From Lactuca virosa (lineage: Eukaryota > Streptophyta > Magnoliopsida > Asterales > Asteraceae): a DNA stretch of 64,000 nt. The translations under genes and the position numbers were made by a program. The stretch is from contig CAKMRJ010005523.1 in NCBI GenBank assembly GCA_928212115.1, forward strand, positions 142,696,402 through 142,760,401. The letters run 5' to 3'. The notes beneath the pieces are model-generated. The model did not search any database. It worked only from the letters and a program-made list of their open reading frames with translations, and had not been told where the DNA came from. Shown piece after piece: positions 54,481-64,000 of this stretch (positions are counted from its first letter, which is position 1; each line of letters begins with the position of its first letter).

Positions 54481-54505
54481 TGACAAATTTTTATATTCAT
54501 CTAAA

Positions 54506-54643
54506 CTAATGCCTTAGAAGAGCTCGATGAAGAACTTCTACTGTAAAGGCACCGTAGAGAATCATAAAACGATTAACCCTAAAAAAAGCTTCCCTAAATA
54601 ACCAAACATGCCAAATCAGTTTCAATATCTCAAATACTCAACA
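54506..54643 (-). repeat. Element F LTR copy 3, 3' part only in plus coordinates
   Basis: 138 bp identical in type to the last part of copies 1 and 2, ending CTCAACA. The left part is deleted. Confidence 0.82.
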
Positions 54644-54648
54644 CATAT

Positions 54649-55200
54649 GGATTAGGTCCAATAACCCTTCACATCTTCCTCATGATCTATTGAAAGGTGA
54701 TTTTGTTATCTTGCCCAAGAGAAAAGATTCACATTCATCATCTGTCCTAAGATCAAATGATTCCAACACTCCATCCTTTTGGAGTTGGGCGATGCATTTC
54801 CTGTTTATGTGCCAAAGGCGACAATGCTACAAAAATGCATTTTCCACACCATGGGATGAATCAATACAACACACATTAATATTTAAACAATGCATGAAAT
54901 GAAATAATTTTCTGCGTCATATCTGACGAATAACAACAATTAATCAAATTAATCCTAACACCACTAATAAACACAAGCTCATAAGTCCCAAACTTGGTAA
55001 CGGGTGAAGATCGCATATCTCTCATGATCAGTTTTATCCTTCCATGCTCCACTTCCTTACTTTCTCTTACTCCCTGCAAATTAGAACAAATATGGAAACC
55101 ACATCCTTTGTCAAGGACCCAAGAATGAGAGAGTTGTGTGTTATTAACATGAATAGTGTAAATACCTAAAGAAGATGCCATGGCTTTACTATCCTTCAAA
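54649..55200 (-). pseudogene. Element G protease and integrase start
   Basis: The protease frame at 55199-54876 has SHSWVLDKGCGFHICSNLQG (active site D-K-G, normally D-T/S-G, so dead), then TYELVFISGVRINLIN. After a break, the integrase start has LCHRQ/NRKC-like and LLDLIH text near 54700-54650, which continues across F at 50151. Confidence 0.72.
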
Positions 55201-55506
55201 TCATGTAAGTATTTCGGGCAGCTTCTTCTCTAATGACCCTTTTTGCTACAATGGAAGCAAGTGGCCTCCTTTAGATCACTAATCATAGGGACATCAAAGT
55301 TGGGCTTTGACTTGGACCCAATGCTAGACCCTACAGCATGGGCCTTCCCTTTCCTGTTGGATTAGGAAGGAGTCTTCCTTCTTTTTCCTTTGCCTGATCC
55401 AATGGGCATGACAGGAGAACTCTTTGTAGAATCGGCATGACTGTTCTTTATTCCCGACTCAGCAGTTTGCAACAATTTGTGGAGCTGGGTTAATGTTGTC
55501 TCTATG
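55201..55506 (-). pseudogene. Element G gag C-terminus with zinc knuckle
   Basis: Minus text with TLTQLHKLLQTAESGIKN, GKGKRRKTPS then a stop, NRKGKAH and a CFHCSKKGH zinc knuckle (about 55255-55210). Element D is inserted here. The gag start would lie beyond D. Confidence 0.72.
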
Positions 55507-55681
55507 TGTAACATCCATAAAATTCAAGCAAATTTAAAACTTTTTAAATCATTCAAAAACCAATAATTATTACAAATTTGTTTTCAAAATGGCTTCATGT
55601 CAGAGTATCCCATAATCAAATCATAAAAATATAAGGAGGTGCACGATCACGCCTTCACCTTCCCGCGATCATCTGAAGTTC

Positions 55682-56368
55682 CTGAAAAAAAATCCAAAAC
55701 TGTAAGCCCGAAGCTTCGTGAGTTTCCCCAAAATACCAACGCCACACAAACCATAACTATATCATATAAACAGCATGCATAATGAGCCATCAGCCTGACT
55801 GGACCACCTCGCAGGGCCATCAGTCTATCTGGACCGCTCTCCGAGCCATCAACACGTCTGGATCTCCTCTCAGGGCCTTCAGCCTATCCGGACTACTCGT
55901 CGGGCCTTCGGCCTGACTAGTATGCCCTAATCGGGTCTGCAGTCTATTCGGGCCGCCCTGGGCATTGTTGCACAAGCACAAAGCATGACCACCTCAACCC
56001 AACCCCCAATCAAACAATCATGTGCACATAAATATCATATGCTAGCTAGCATGTACAGATAGTCATACAGATCTAACAGATCACTAACATATCATCATCC
56101 TATAACCTGGATACTGATCTAACAGATCACTAACCATAACTTCATCCTATATACCAGGATACTGACCTAACCAGTCACTAACATAGCATCATCCTATATA
56201 CCAGGATACCGACCTAACAGGATAATAATCCAAAAGAAGGGCCAACCAGGATAATAATCCAGGATAATAATCCAAAAGAATATCATCATGCAATAACCAG
56301 GATAATAATCCAAAAGAAGGGCCAACATTGGTGCCTTCGACCCTGTTAGTATAGTGAGGACAAATCAC
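55682..56368 (-). other. Predicted leader intron in element D 3' LTR
   Basis: Donor GAG|GTGATT with the first base at 56368, acceptor TTTTTTTTCAG with the last base at 55682 (687 bp). In the 5' LTR the acceptor (TTTTGTTTCAG) is at 63455 and the donor is outside. Same order and location as in A, C and S1. The donor again lies in a hairpin (GTGAG/CTCAC). Confidence 0.48.
55785..56330 (-). repeat. Tandem repeats in element D LTR
   Basis: Units of about 32 bp around GGGCCATCAGTCTATCTGGACC (55785-55990), then units of about 45 bp around GATCTAACAGATCACTAACATA (56060-56230), then GGATAATAATCCAAAAGAAGG-type units (56220-56330). The 5' LTR has the first two blocks at 63557-63770 and 63838-64000. Confidence 0.8.
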
Positions 56369-56549
56369 CTCACAAGTAGCTTAGGATGATAATGTCAAAC
56401 TCCCCAAATACAGCTCCAAACTCGAACACCTACATCCACCAATGATCCCCTTCCATAAATTTCCAAATTACTAAAATATCCCCAGAAGTCAAACTGGTCA
56501 ACCCCTTGGTCAAAGTCAAAGTCAACGGTCAAGGTCAACAGTCCATGTT

Positions 56550-57030
56550 GACCCAACTCGTCGAGTGTAGCTTACTGACTCATCGAGTTCCTTCAGAACA
56601 AAAGAAATCGTGAAAAACCTAGTCGACTCGCCGAGTTTCCAGACAACTCAGCGAGTCCATTCAGATTCCAGAATGTCGGGAAAACCCTAACCAACTCGTC
56701 GGGTTGCCTCTCTAACTCGCCGAGTTCATGCAGAATCCAAAAGGCGGGAAATCCTCATTCAACTCGTCGAGTTGACTATGCAACTCGTCGAGTTCCGTTA
56801 GTCCATTTATCATTCGAATGCTTTTAAGGGAAACCAAAGCTCCAAATTGTAGATCTAGGCTCCTAGGGTGTTGTTATCACGTAAAGTTGCTAAATTTACG
56901 TGCATGCAAAGCTCCATGAGGCTAAAACACTCGTCGAGTTGGGGTCCTCCAACTCGTCGAGTAGATGCCCTAAACCATGCGGGCTGACTAAGTTCGACAC
57001 GACGAGTTGGGGCCTCCAAATCATCGAGTT
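56550..57030 (-). repeat. ACTCG-N-CGAGT palindrome cluster in element D LTR
   Basis: About ten copies, for example 56556-56566 and 56626-56636, and others near 56646, 56716, 56762, 56782, 56929 and 56951. Arms are 5 bp with a single base between. A and C have GTACGC-N-GCGTAC palindromes at a comparable place, so the feature is the inverted repeat and not its sequence. Confidence 0.75.
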
Positions 57031-57106
57031 CCCACAATAAAATGAATACAAAGCTTTTAAAATTTATACCTGGTAGTCAGGATATTACAATTCTCCCCCA
57101 CTTTAA

Positions 57107-57600
57107 CTAGACTTTGTCCTCGAAGTCTTCTGCGGTGAACAACTCCGGATAATGCTCCCCCATCTCTGCCTCTGGCTCCCAAGTCCACTCGGATCCCCTC
57201 CGATGCTCCCATTGTACCTTTACCAAAGTTAATTCCTTGTTTCTTAGAACCTTCACTTTCGTCACCAGAACGGCCACTGGCCTCTCCACATAATTCAGGC
57301 GCTCGTCGACCTGTATATCATCCAATGACACTACTGCCTCCACATCTAATATGCACTTCTGCAACTGTGAAACATGCAAAGTGATGTGGATCTGACTAAG
57401 CTCCTCTGGGAGATCCAGTATATATGCCACATTGCCAACCTTGGCAATAACCCTGAATGGACCAATGTATCGGGGACCCAATTTTCCCCTCTTCCTGAAG
57501 CGAATCACACCCTTCTAGGGTGAGACCTTCAGTAATACCATGTCGCCCACCAGGAACTCCAGCTCAGATCGGCGTCTGTCGGCGTAACTCTTTTGCCGAC
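57107..57600 (-). pseudogene. Element D integrase C-terminus and chromodomain-like tail
   Basis: VSPWKGVIRF-like start, GPFRVIAKVGNVAYILDLPEELSQIH, then the chromodomain-like tail ERPVAVLVTKVKVLRNKELTLVKVQWEH, SEWTWEPEAEMGEHYPELF and EDKV, with a stop at 57107. The tail is intact, unlike that of C. A stop near 57517 separates it from the integrase core. Confidence 0.85.
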
Positions 57601-58470
57601 TCTAAGCGGTCTGCAGCCGCTGTCTGATCTGTTGAATCCTCTCGATAGTCTGCAGAACTACCTCTGTCCATCGTATTACCCTGTGACTGAACTCAGCCCG
57701 ACAGACTGGGGTGCGACATCTCTGTCCATACAACAGCTCATATGGTGGAGCACCAATACTTGAATGAAAGTTGTTGTAGGAGAACTCTGCAAGAGGTAGG
57801 TAAGAGTCCCAGCTCCCACCGAAGTCAATAACGCAGGCTCTCAGCATATCTTCGAGAGTTTGTATGGTCCGCTCACTCTTTTCATCTGTCTGCAAATGAT
57901 AGGCTGTACTGAAGTGCAGTCACGTGCCCAGTTCCTCGTTGAACTTCTGCCAGAAACGGGAGGTGAACTGAACATCACAGTCTGAGACAATAGAGATTGG
58001 TACCCTATGGCGAGCAACGATCTCGCGGATATACAAGTCGGCCAGCTTCTCGGCCGATGAACTCTCCTGCATCGCTAAAAAGTGGGCGCTCTTGTTCAAT
58101 CGATCCATGATGACCCAAATAGCGTCGAAGCCCCTAGCCATTCTTGGTATCTTGGTGATGAAATCCATTGTGATCTGCTCCCATTTCCACATGGGAATCT
58201 CCAGAGGCTGCAGCTGACCATGCGGCCTCTGATGCTCGGCCTTAACCATCTGACAGGTCAAGCACCTCTCAACGTACCATGCAATCTCCCTCTTCATGCA
58301 TGGCCACCAGTAACTCGATCGCAGATCTCAATACATCTTGGTGGCCCCCCGGGTGAATAGAGAAGAGAGACTTATGAGCCTCCTCCAGAACAATCTGTCT
58401 GACCCCTCCAAACATCGGAACCCAGACCCGATGGCAACGGGTCAACAATCCCCGACTATCCTGCACAAAC
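57601..58470 (-). pseudogene. Element D integrase core and zinc domain
   Basis: ILEEAHKSLFSIHPGG zinc start, ERCLTCQMVKAEHQ, MDFITKIPRMARGFDAIWVIMDRLNKSAHF, SDCDVQFTSRFW (normally SDRD), then a break near 57905 and QTDEKSERTIQTLEDML with the Glu (normally QTDGQSER). Frameshifts at 58280 and 57900 and one stop at 57602. Confidence 0.86.
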
Positions 58471-59209
58471 CGGGTGTTCTCACCCCTGATCCTCTCAAGC
58501 TTCCAATTCTCCTATCGCATACCCTCATCCTGAGCTTCCCTAATCAAGCTCACGAGTGGAGAATCCACATACATCCTCATACATGTGACTGGAGTAGAAG
58601 ATCCGGCTGACTTCTGGCTCAGGGTGTCCGCAACCACATTCGCTTTACCAGGATGGTAAAGGATCTCACAGTCATAATCCTTGACTACGTCAAGCCACCT
58701 GCATTGTCTCATGTTCAAGTTTGGCTGATCCATGATGTGTCTCAGACTCTTGTGGTACGTGTATATGGTACAATGGAACCATATAGGTAATGTCTCCAAA
58801 TATTTAGAGCGAATACCACCGCTCCCATTTCCAGATCATGAGTAGGGTATCTCGTCTCGTGCAGCTTCAACTGCTGCGACGCATAGGCTATAACCCTTCC
58901 CCTCTACATAAGGACCGCTCCCAGTCCTGTGATGGATGCATCACAAAACACTACAAAATCCTCAACTCCCTCCGGGAGAGTCAAGACTCGAGCCTCGCAA
59001 AGTAGCTGTCTGAGGGTATCAAATGCCCTCTGCTGCTCAGGGCCCCACTGGAAATCCACCCCCTTCCTCGTCACACGAGTGAAGGGTACTACAATATTGG
59101 AGAAATCCTGTATGAATCTCCGATAGTACCCTGTGAATCCTAAAAATCTCCTGATATCCGAAGGAGATTTCGGAACCTCCCACTGCATAACGGCCTCGAT
59201 CTTGGCCGG
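58471..59209 (-). pseudogene. Element D RNase H and RT connection
   Basis: RT C-terminal KIEAVMQWEVPKSPSDIRRFLGFTGYYRRFIQDFSNIVVPF, QWGPEQQRAFDTLRQLL, then VVFCDASITGLGAVLM, IAYASQQLK-like, and HKSLRHIMDQPNLNMRQ, DVVKDYDCEILYHPGKANVVADTLS. Breaks near 58900 and 58800. Joins RT across S3. Confidence 0.83.
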
Positions 59210-60009
59210 TGTTCGATTAGTTTCTAATTCCATAACTATAATTGGTATGTACTTGACCCGAGAGTAGCATGGTCCATTTGGGTTACATGGCACCGGAACA
59301 ATCTGAAGGATGGATAATTGAGAAGAGGTTATTTATGGTTTATTAATATATTATAAGTTCTAATATATTAATATAAAATCATATTATTTGATTAGTATTG
59401 ATCAAGAATTAATTTGGAATCAATTTTGTGATCAAAAGAGACTAATTAAATATATGGGGATTGATTATGTAAATCATTCATTCTTCTAATGTGGGTTTAT
59501 GATCCATAGTTCTTCATGTTGGGCTAAACCCATGTGGTGACCCATGGATACTCCATGGAGGTTTTAACCCACGGAGCATGAGGGATATGAAAAGTCATTA
59601 GGATTTACATGGTGTAACCCTAGTTTGCCACACTATATAAGAACCCCTCTAGCTCATGAAATTGGCACTAGTGGTTACCTAGACCTAAGAGAGTGTTTAC
59701 ACAAGAGGGCAAGTCGATTTTATGAGTGCAAGTAACCTCCTCTCAAGTTCCTCCATTTTTGATGGGGTTGTATGATTCCATTTGAGGTGCAACACTTGGG
59801 GCACTAAGTTCTTAAAGGTCCAAGGTTTCAACTACACTAAAAGTATGTCATCTAACTTGTATTTCATGTTGTTTATACTCCATTGTATGCTAGTTAGGAT
59901 GATGCTTTGGAATATTGAATGTATGCATGTATAATAGAGAAAACATAGATCCAAAGCATCTAGGGTTGCATGTACACCATAGGACAATTAGAATGCTCAA
60001 AACCCAACA
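59210..60009 (+). mobile_element. Solo LTR S3 (copia-like, 800 bp) in element D RT
   Basis: It starts TGTTCGATTAG and ends AACCCAACA, with a perfect GCCGG TSD (59205-59209 and 60010-60014). No internal region. A TATATAA at 59634-59640 sets plus orientation. It interrupts RT between DPA and KIEAVMQ. Confidence 0.9.
59634..59640 (+). promoter_or_regulatory. TATA box of solo LTR S3
   Basis: CCACACTATATAAGAACCCC, about 425 bp into the LTR. Confidence 0.7.
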
Positions 60010-60796
60010 GCCGGATCGACCAAAATCCCCTCCTGATTAATGAGATGTCCAAGGAACTGAACCTCTCGTAACCAAAACTCGCACTTCGAGAACTTGGCAT
60101 AAAGTCGTTCTCGCCTCAAGACTCCCAATAGTTCCCGAAGATGTTCCTCGTGCTGCTCTCTGGTCTTGGAGTACACCACAATATCATCTATGAACACGAT
60201 GACCGAACGATCGAGCATCGGTCTACAGACCCGATTCATCAGGTCCATAAACACTGCCGATGTGTTGGTGAGCCTAAACGGTATCACCACGAACTCTTAA
60301 TGTCCATAACGAGTCCGGAACGCGGTCTTCTCCACGTCCTCCTCCCTAACCCTGACCTGATGGTACCCGGACCTCAGGTCTATCTTGGAGAACTAAGATG
60401 CTCCCTGCAACTGATCGAAAAGATCATCTATCCTCGGGAGTGGATAACGGTTCTTCATCATCAACTTGTTCAACTCCCGGTAGTCAATGCACATCCGGTG
60501 TGAACCGTCATTCTTCCTGACGAAGAGAATCGACGCTCCCCACGGAGAACTACTTCGACGAATGAACTACTTGCCTAGCAGTTCCTGCAGCTGTAATGAC
60601 AGCTCCTGCAACTCTGGTGGTGTCAATAGGTACGGCGCCTTGGCGATAGGGGCCGCACCTGGCACTAGGTCGATCCTAAAATCGACCTGTCTCTCCGGAG
60701 GAACTCCGGGTAACTCCTCCGGAAGCACATCAGCGAACTCTCTGACAACCAGAACATCTGAAACCGAAACCTGATCCCTGACCCGCGTATCCACCA
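60010..60796 (-). pseudogene. Element D reverse transcriptase
   Basis: REFADVLPEELPGVPPERQVDFRIDLVPGAAP (60797-60567), YRELNKL-like, then MVIPFRLTNTSAVFMDLMNRVCRP and FIDDIVVYSK (active-site Asp pair about 60195) and EVQFLGHLINQEGILVDP at the S3 boundary. Stops near 60567 and 60390. Confidence 0.86.
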
Positions 60797-61242
60797 CATA
60801 TGGTAAAGATAACCCTCACACTCGTGCTGAATGTACTGCCAAGCCCTAGCAGTTGAGCAAAACCCTGATCCCAATCTGGTGCCCTCGCCGTAGATAATCA
60901 GTTCTCCCCCACTTGGGGTTCGAACTACCACCCGCTGACCCTCGCAGTCGACCATGGCACCAAAGCGACTAAGCCAGTCCATACCCACAATCACACATAA
61001 ACCCCCCATGGGAATCAGAATCAATTCTATCGGGAAAGATACCCTGAAGATCTCCAACACGCAACCCCAATAGACTGAAGAAGCGGAAATCCAGTGTTCG
61101 TTGGCGATAGAGACTCGCAACGGACACTCTAGCTCTCCTACTGGCAAACCGAACTCCCTATTGAATGTCTGAGAGATAAAAGACCAACTCGCCCCGGAGT
61201 CAAATAATACCAGAGAAGGTAAGGAGTTCACTAAGAATGTAC
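60797..61242 (-). pseudogene. Element D protease
   Basis: GTFLVNSLPSLVLFDSGASWSFIS with the D-S-G, VIVGMDWLSRFGAMVDC and TPSGGELIIYGEGT. It opens right after the AG at 61243-61244. Uninterrupted up to about 60800, where a frame break leads into RT. Confidence 0.88.
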
Positions 61243-61309
61243 CTAACATGGTACAACACATATAAGCATAAAACAAATATAATAAGTAAGACAAAGGATA
61301 TAAACATAC
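61243..61309 (-). other. Predicted gag-protease intron of element D (67 bp)
   Basis: On the minus strand GTATGTTT...CATGTTAG. It is T-rich and 67 bp, so not a multiple of three. Removal joins DVVAG to TFLVNS in frame. Without splicing the gag frame runs on with a hydrophobic tail of about 35 residues (SFVLLIIFVLCLYVL) and misses protease. C has the same site with a 69-bp intron sharing GCTTATATGTG. Confidence 0.72.
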
Positions 61310-62533
61310 CAGCAACCACATCTGGTGCTTCCCTGGCCTGCTTGGCTGTAAGCTGGAAGGCGCGTCCCTGAGCCCTCGGGGGCCCTGATCTACCCTGACT
61401 CCCGTCAGTAATCCTCAGTGTAGCCGGCGCTGGAGCCTGCGCCGGTCTGCAGCGAGCTGTGGATAGTTGGTCTTCACGTGACCAACATGATGGCAGTGGT
61501 AGCAGATCTTCATATCCTGAATCGGGGCTGGCTGACGGCAATCCCTCGCAAAGTTCACCTCCTTGCCGCATTTGCGGCATGCACTACCAGATCTACAAAC
61601 CCCCGAGTGACCATTCCCGCACTTTCCACAAGTGCCGCCATGCTGGCCTCCCGACCTAGAATCAGCGGTCTTAGACCATTTTGGCGCCGGCTGTGACTGC
61701 GTCGGGGCCTTCTTCTGCTCCCGTAACTGTAACTCGATCTCAAGCTCACGCCGCCTAGCGGCCTCCTGTAACTCCAACAGTGTATCACAACGTTGGGTAG
61801 AAACAAACTAACGGATGTCAGTCTTGTGCATGCTCAGATAATGTGTCATATGAGCCTGCTCGGAAGCAAACTCCGGGCAAAACATCGCCCTCTTGGTGAA
61901 CATACGGGTGATCTCCATCACCGTCTCAACATCATGTCTCAACTCCAAGAACTCCTGAGCTAACCGCTCCCGCTCGACCGGAAACATGTAGCGAGCGCGG
62001 AAAATATCCCTGAACTACTCCTAAGTAACCGCAACTCTCTGATCATATGTATACGATCCCGTCATCAACCTCCACCAATCCTTTGCCCCGGGCCTCAGCA
62101 GGTTCAGGGCACATCTGACCTTCTGGTCAGTAGGACATGAGCATGTGAAGAAACATCCCTCCACGTCGGATAGCCACCTGATGGATATAATCGGGTCCTG
62201 AATCCCCTCAAAATTCAGGGGCTTCGTGTTAACGAAGTCCCGATACTGGAAAGCCCGGCTCGTCCCACCACCAGCGGCTGCTACGGCTGCGGAGGCTGCA
62301 GCGGTAGCCGTCTCAGCAAGAGCTGCATAGCGCTCATCAAAGTACTCCACCATAGCGGTCTTGATAGACCCAAACATCTCTGGCAACTATGACCGGAACA
62401 GAGTAGCAACCTCATCATGCAGGATCTCTTGAATCCTGGCGTCCAACTCATCCGACCTCATTTGACCAATGACCTCAGGCACTGCTGGTCCCTCCTGACC
62501 GCCATCTCCTTTTCCTGATCTGGATCCAGTCAT
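61310..62533 (-). pseudogene. Element D gag
   Basis: MTGSRSGKG start at 62533, a TAG at 62389, an Ala-rich stretch, AFQYRDFVNTKPLNFEG, the NLLRPGAKDWWRLM core, stops near 62020, FPVEREQLAQEFLELRHDVE, CDTLLELQEAARRRE, then three zinc-knuckle-like stretches (CGKCGNGHSGVC, CRKCGKEVNFARDC, CYHCHHVGHVKTN). A frameshift near 61440. The C-terminal tail QLTAKQAREAPDVVAG leads to the donor at 61309. Confidence 0.84.
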
Positions 62534-63263
62534 AAATAGTCTAATAACCAACTCCCAACAAAACCCTAGAGGTTGTGACTTCCTTGCTACGCGTATGGGC
62601 CCTATGCTTTCAGTAGTACGGACCCATACTACCTTCCACACCTACCCATATTTGTCTCAAGTATAATCACAACGCCCTAACAATATATGTAAGCATGGCG
62701 CACGCTCAATGCTCACTCCTAGAGTAAGGCTAAAGATCTCATAACTGGCCGACTGACCCTGCACAACCCATCCATGAAACTTCCACCAACCCTGCAGCAC
62801 TCGTGTATGCTAGCCATACATAACGCTGGACCCTATAGACTTTCGAATAACTGATCCTACCCTAAGACCTTCATCAAACTAGAACAGGAAATAAGACCAA
62901 ACCAAACATTCTCAAGCAAGAAGATCTTAATTATGTACAGTCAGGATGCATACACTAAGCAACTACAGTAATGATGTCAATTTCATATAAGGAAAAACCC
63001 TAGACTATCAGGCATCACATAATCAGGCAATTCTATCATGCAATTCCTGAAGATCCCTAGCCTAGTACTAGCATGTTGTTCTAACATATCACAAAATCAA
63101 ATAATTCGTAAGGTATTTTGGGGTCTACTTACTGGCTCCGGCTGATCGTACACTTGCATCCTCCTTTAGTATTTTGAAAACCATTTGAAAATCATTTTAA
63201 AAATCTTGTCCTCATTTTGAGACTGGATACACGTGAGTGGTTCCTCTAATTCATTCAAACCAA
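62534..63263 (-). other. Element D leader
   Basis: AT-rich, non-coding. It has no TTTCAG directly before the gag ATG, unlike A and C. Confidence 0.5.
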
Positions 63264-63275
63264 GTCTATGATACG
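63264..63275 (-). other. Element D degenerate primer binding site
   Basis: Plus text GTCTATGATACG where others have GCTCTGATACCA. At least two changes from the iMet-type PBS. Confidence 0.6.
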
Positions 63276-63279
63276 AACT

Positions 63280-64000
63280 TGTAACATCCATAAAATTCAA
63301 GCCAATTTAAAACATTTTAAATCATTCAAAAACCAATAATTATTACAAATTTGTTTTCAAAATGGTTTCATGTCAGAGTATCCCATAATCAAATCATAAA
63401 AATATAAGGAGGTGCACGACCACGCCTTCGCCTTCTCGTGATCATCTGAAGTACCTGAAACAAAATCCAAAACTGTAAGCCCGAAGCTTAGTGAGTTTCC
63501 CCAAAATACCAACGCCATACAAACCATAAATATATCATATAAACAGCATGCATAATGAGCCATCAGCCTGAATGGACCGCATCGAAGGGCCATCTGTCTA
63601 TATGGACCACTTTATGAGCCATCGATATCTCTAGACCCCCTCTCAGGGCCTTCCGCCTATCCGGACCGCTCGTCGGGCCTTTGGGTTGACTAGTATGCCC
63701 TAACCGGGTCTACAGTCTATCTCGGCCGCCTTGGGTATGTTGGAACAAGCACAAAGCATTACCGCCTCAACCCAACCCTCAATCAAACAATGATGTGCAC
63801 ATAAATATCCACTATATAGCATGTACAGATAGTCATATAGATCTAACAGATCACTAACATATCATCATCTTACAACCAAGATACCGATCTAACAGATCAC
63901 TAACCATAGCTTCATCCTATATACCAGGATACCGACCTAACCAATCACTAACATAGCATCATACTATATACCAGGACACCAACCTAACAGGTCACTAAGC
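63280..64000 (-). repeat. Element D 5' LTR, first 721 bp in plus coordinates
   Basis: TGTAACATCC start, same order as 55507 onward (acceptor 63455, repeats at 63557-63770 and 63838-64000). Runs out of the window. Confidence 0.92.

Larger units (their letters stand above)
50157..54643 (-). mobile_element. Element F: rearranged SIRE-like copia element, mainly minus strand
   Basis: The left LTR copy at 50157-50525 starts TGTTGGG and ends CTCAACA. A second, 5'-truncated copy is at about 51543-51885, and the last 138 bp of a third are at 54506-54643. Two copies are followed by the same ATCTCCCCCT PPT complement. An ORF3 fragment on the opposite strand lies between. Flanks are CGAAT (50152-50156) and CATAT (54644-54648), a diverged or imperfect TSD, and G integrase joins across it. 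Confidence 0.75.
47413..55506 (-). mobile_element. Element G: old Ty1/copia element, minus strand, broken by insertions
   Basis: Pieces of gag (55506-55200), protease, integrase, RT and RNase H are found in copia order on the minus strand. Inserted in it are F (50157-54643) and a copia 5'-end fragment (about 49240-49800). D lies in its gag, with the G coding frame reaching 55506. Its gag start lies beyond D. Heavily decayed, so probably the oldest layer here. The boundary with element A at 47412/47413 is the junction of the two nests. Confidence 0.75.
55507..57089 (-). repeat. Element D 3' LTR (1583 bp)
   Basis: TGTAACATCC to GGATATTACA in plus coordinates. It has an acceptor (55682), unit repeats (55785-55990 and 56060-56330), a donor (56368) and about ten ACTCG-N-CGAGT palindromes (56550-57030). 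Confidence 0.92.
55507..64000 (-). mobile_element. Element D: Ty3/gypsy Tekay-like chromovirus, minus strand, 5' LTR cut by the window edge
   Basis: 3' LTR at 55507-57089, PPT at 57090-57104, pol from 60797 to 57107, protease, intron (61243-61309), gag (62533-61310), leader, degenerate PBS at about 63264-63275, and 5' LTR from 63280 out of the window. S3 interrupts RT (TSD GCCGG). The bases before its 3' LTR (CTATG, 55502-55506) should recur at its other end, which is outside. Inserted in element G gag. Confidence 0.92.

Noticed and set aside
1..64000. A host protein-coding gene
   Set aside because: Every long open frame is a transposon domain, a shadow of one, or lies in an LTR. No frame looked like a cellular plant gene.

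Overview
The window is plant nuclear DNA made almost entirely of nested LTR retrotransposons. I found no host gene, rRNA, tRNA or CRISPR array. Signs of a plant: Ty3/gypsy and Ty1/copia pol domains with tRNA-iMet primer sites, 5-bp target-site duplications (TSDs), TG...CA LTR ends, and nonsense changes of the methylated-cytosine type. The LTR types (Tekay-like chromoviruses with TGTAAC/TGTCAC ends and repeated ACTCG-CGAGT or GTACGC-GCGTAC palindromes, plus a SIRE-like copia with an extra ORF after pol) suggest an Asteraceae genome, possibly lettuce (Lactuca). That taxon is inference.

Layout. Element A (Ty3, minus) enters from the left edge. Its 5' LTR ends at 47412. Three elements sit inside it: solo LTR S1 (537-3605, TSD GAGGT), complete element B (Ty3, plus, 6014-18683, TSD TTGAA), and complete element C (Ty3, plus, 21490-47042, TSD TCCAA) within A's LTR. 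C carries copia element E (minus, 23624-37087, TSD TAATC) in its leader and solo LTR S2 (38516-41432, TSD TCAGC) in its gag. From 47413 to 55506 lies an old copia element G (minus). It is broken by a copia 5'-end fragment (about 49240-49800) and by a rearranged SIRE-like element F (50157-54643). Element D (Ty3, minus, 55507 to beyond 64000) sits in G's gag and contains a small solo LTR S3 (59210-60009, TSD GCCGG).

All coding regions are decayed. Most nonsense codons are one C-to-T or G-to-A step from a conserved Gln, Arg or Trp codon. No element looks autonomous today. The 10-N gap in B's 5' LTR is flanked by two near-identical copies of about 0.5 kb and looks like an assembly error.

The most interesting signals are in RNA processing. 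Every Ty3-type LTR that can be read fully (A, B, C, D, S1, S2) has a strong GT(G)AGT-like donor followed by a pyrimidine-rich CAG acceptor downstream of its promoter, implying a leader intron inside the LTR. In A, C and S1 that intron holds a tandem array of short hairpins whose stems change in a compensatory way. In B and S2 it holds a conserved palindrome plus hairpin. A second, 67-69 bp T-rich GT-AG intron separates gag from protease in C and D, with a remnant in A. In D its removal restores the reading frame. A TTTCAG sits directly before the gag ATG in A and C. E and F each have a TATA box 147-163 bp upstream of the ORF3 start, suggesting an internal promoter for the post-pol ORF.
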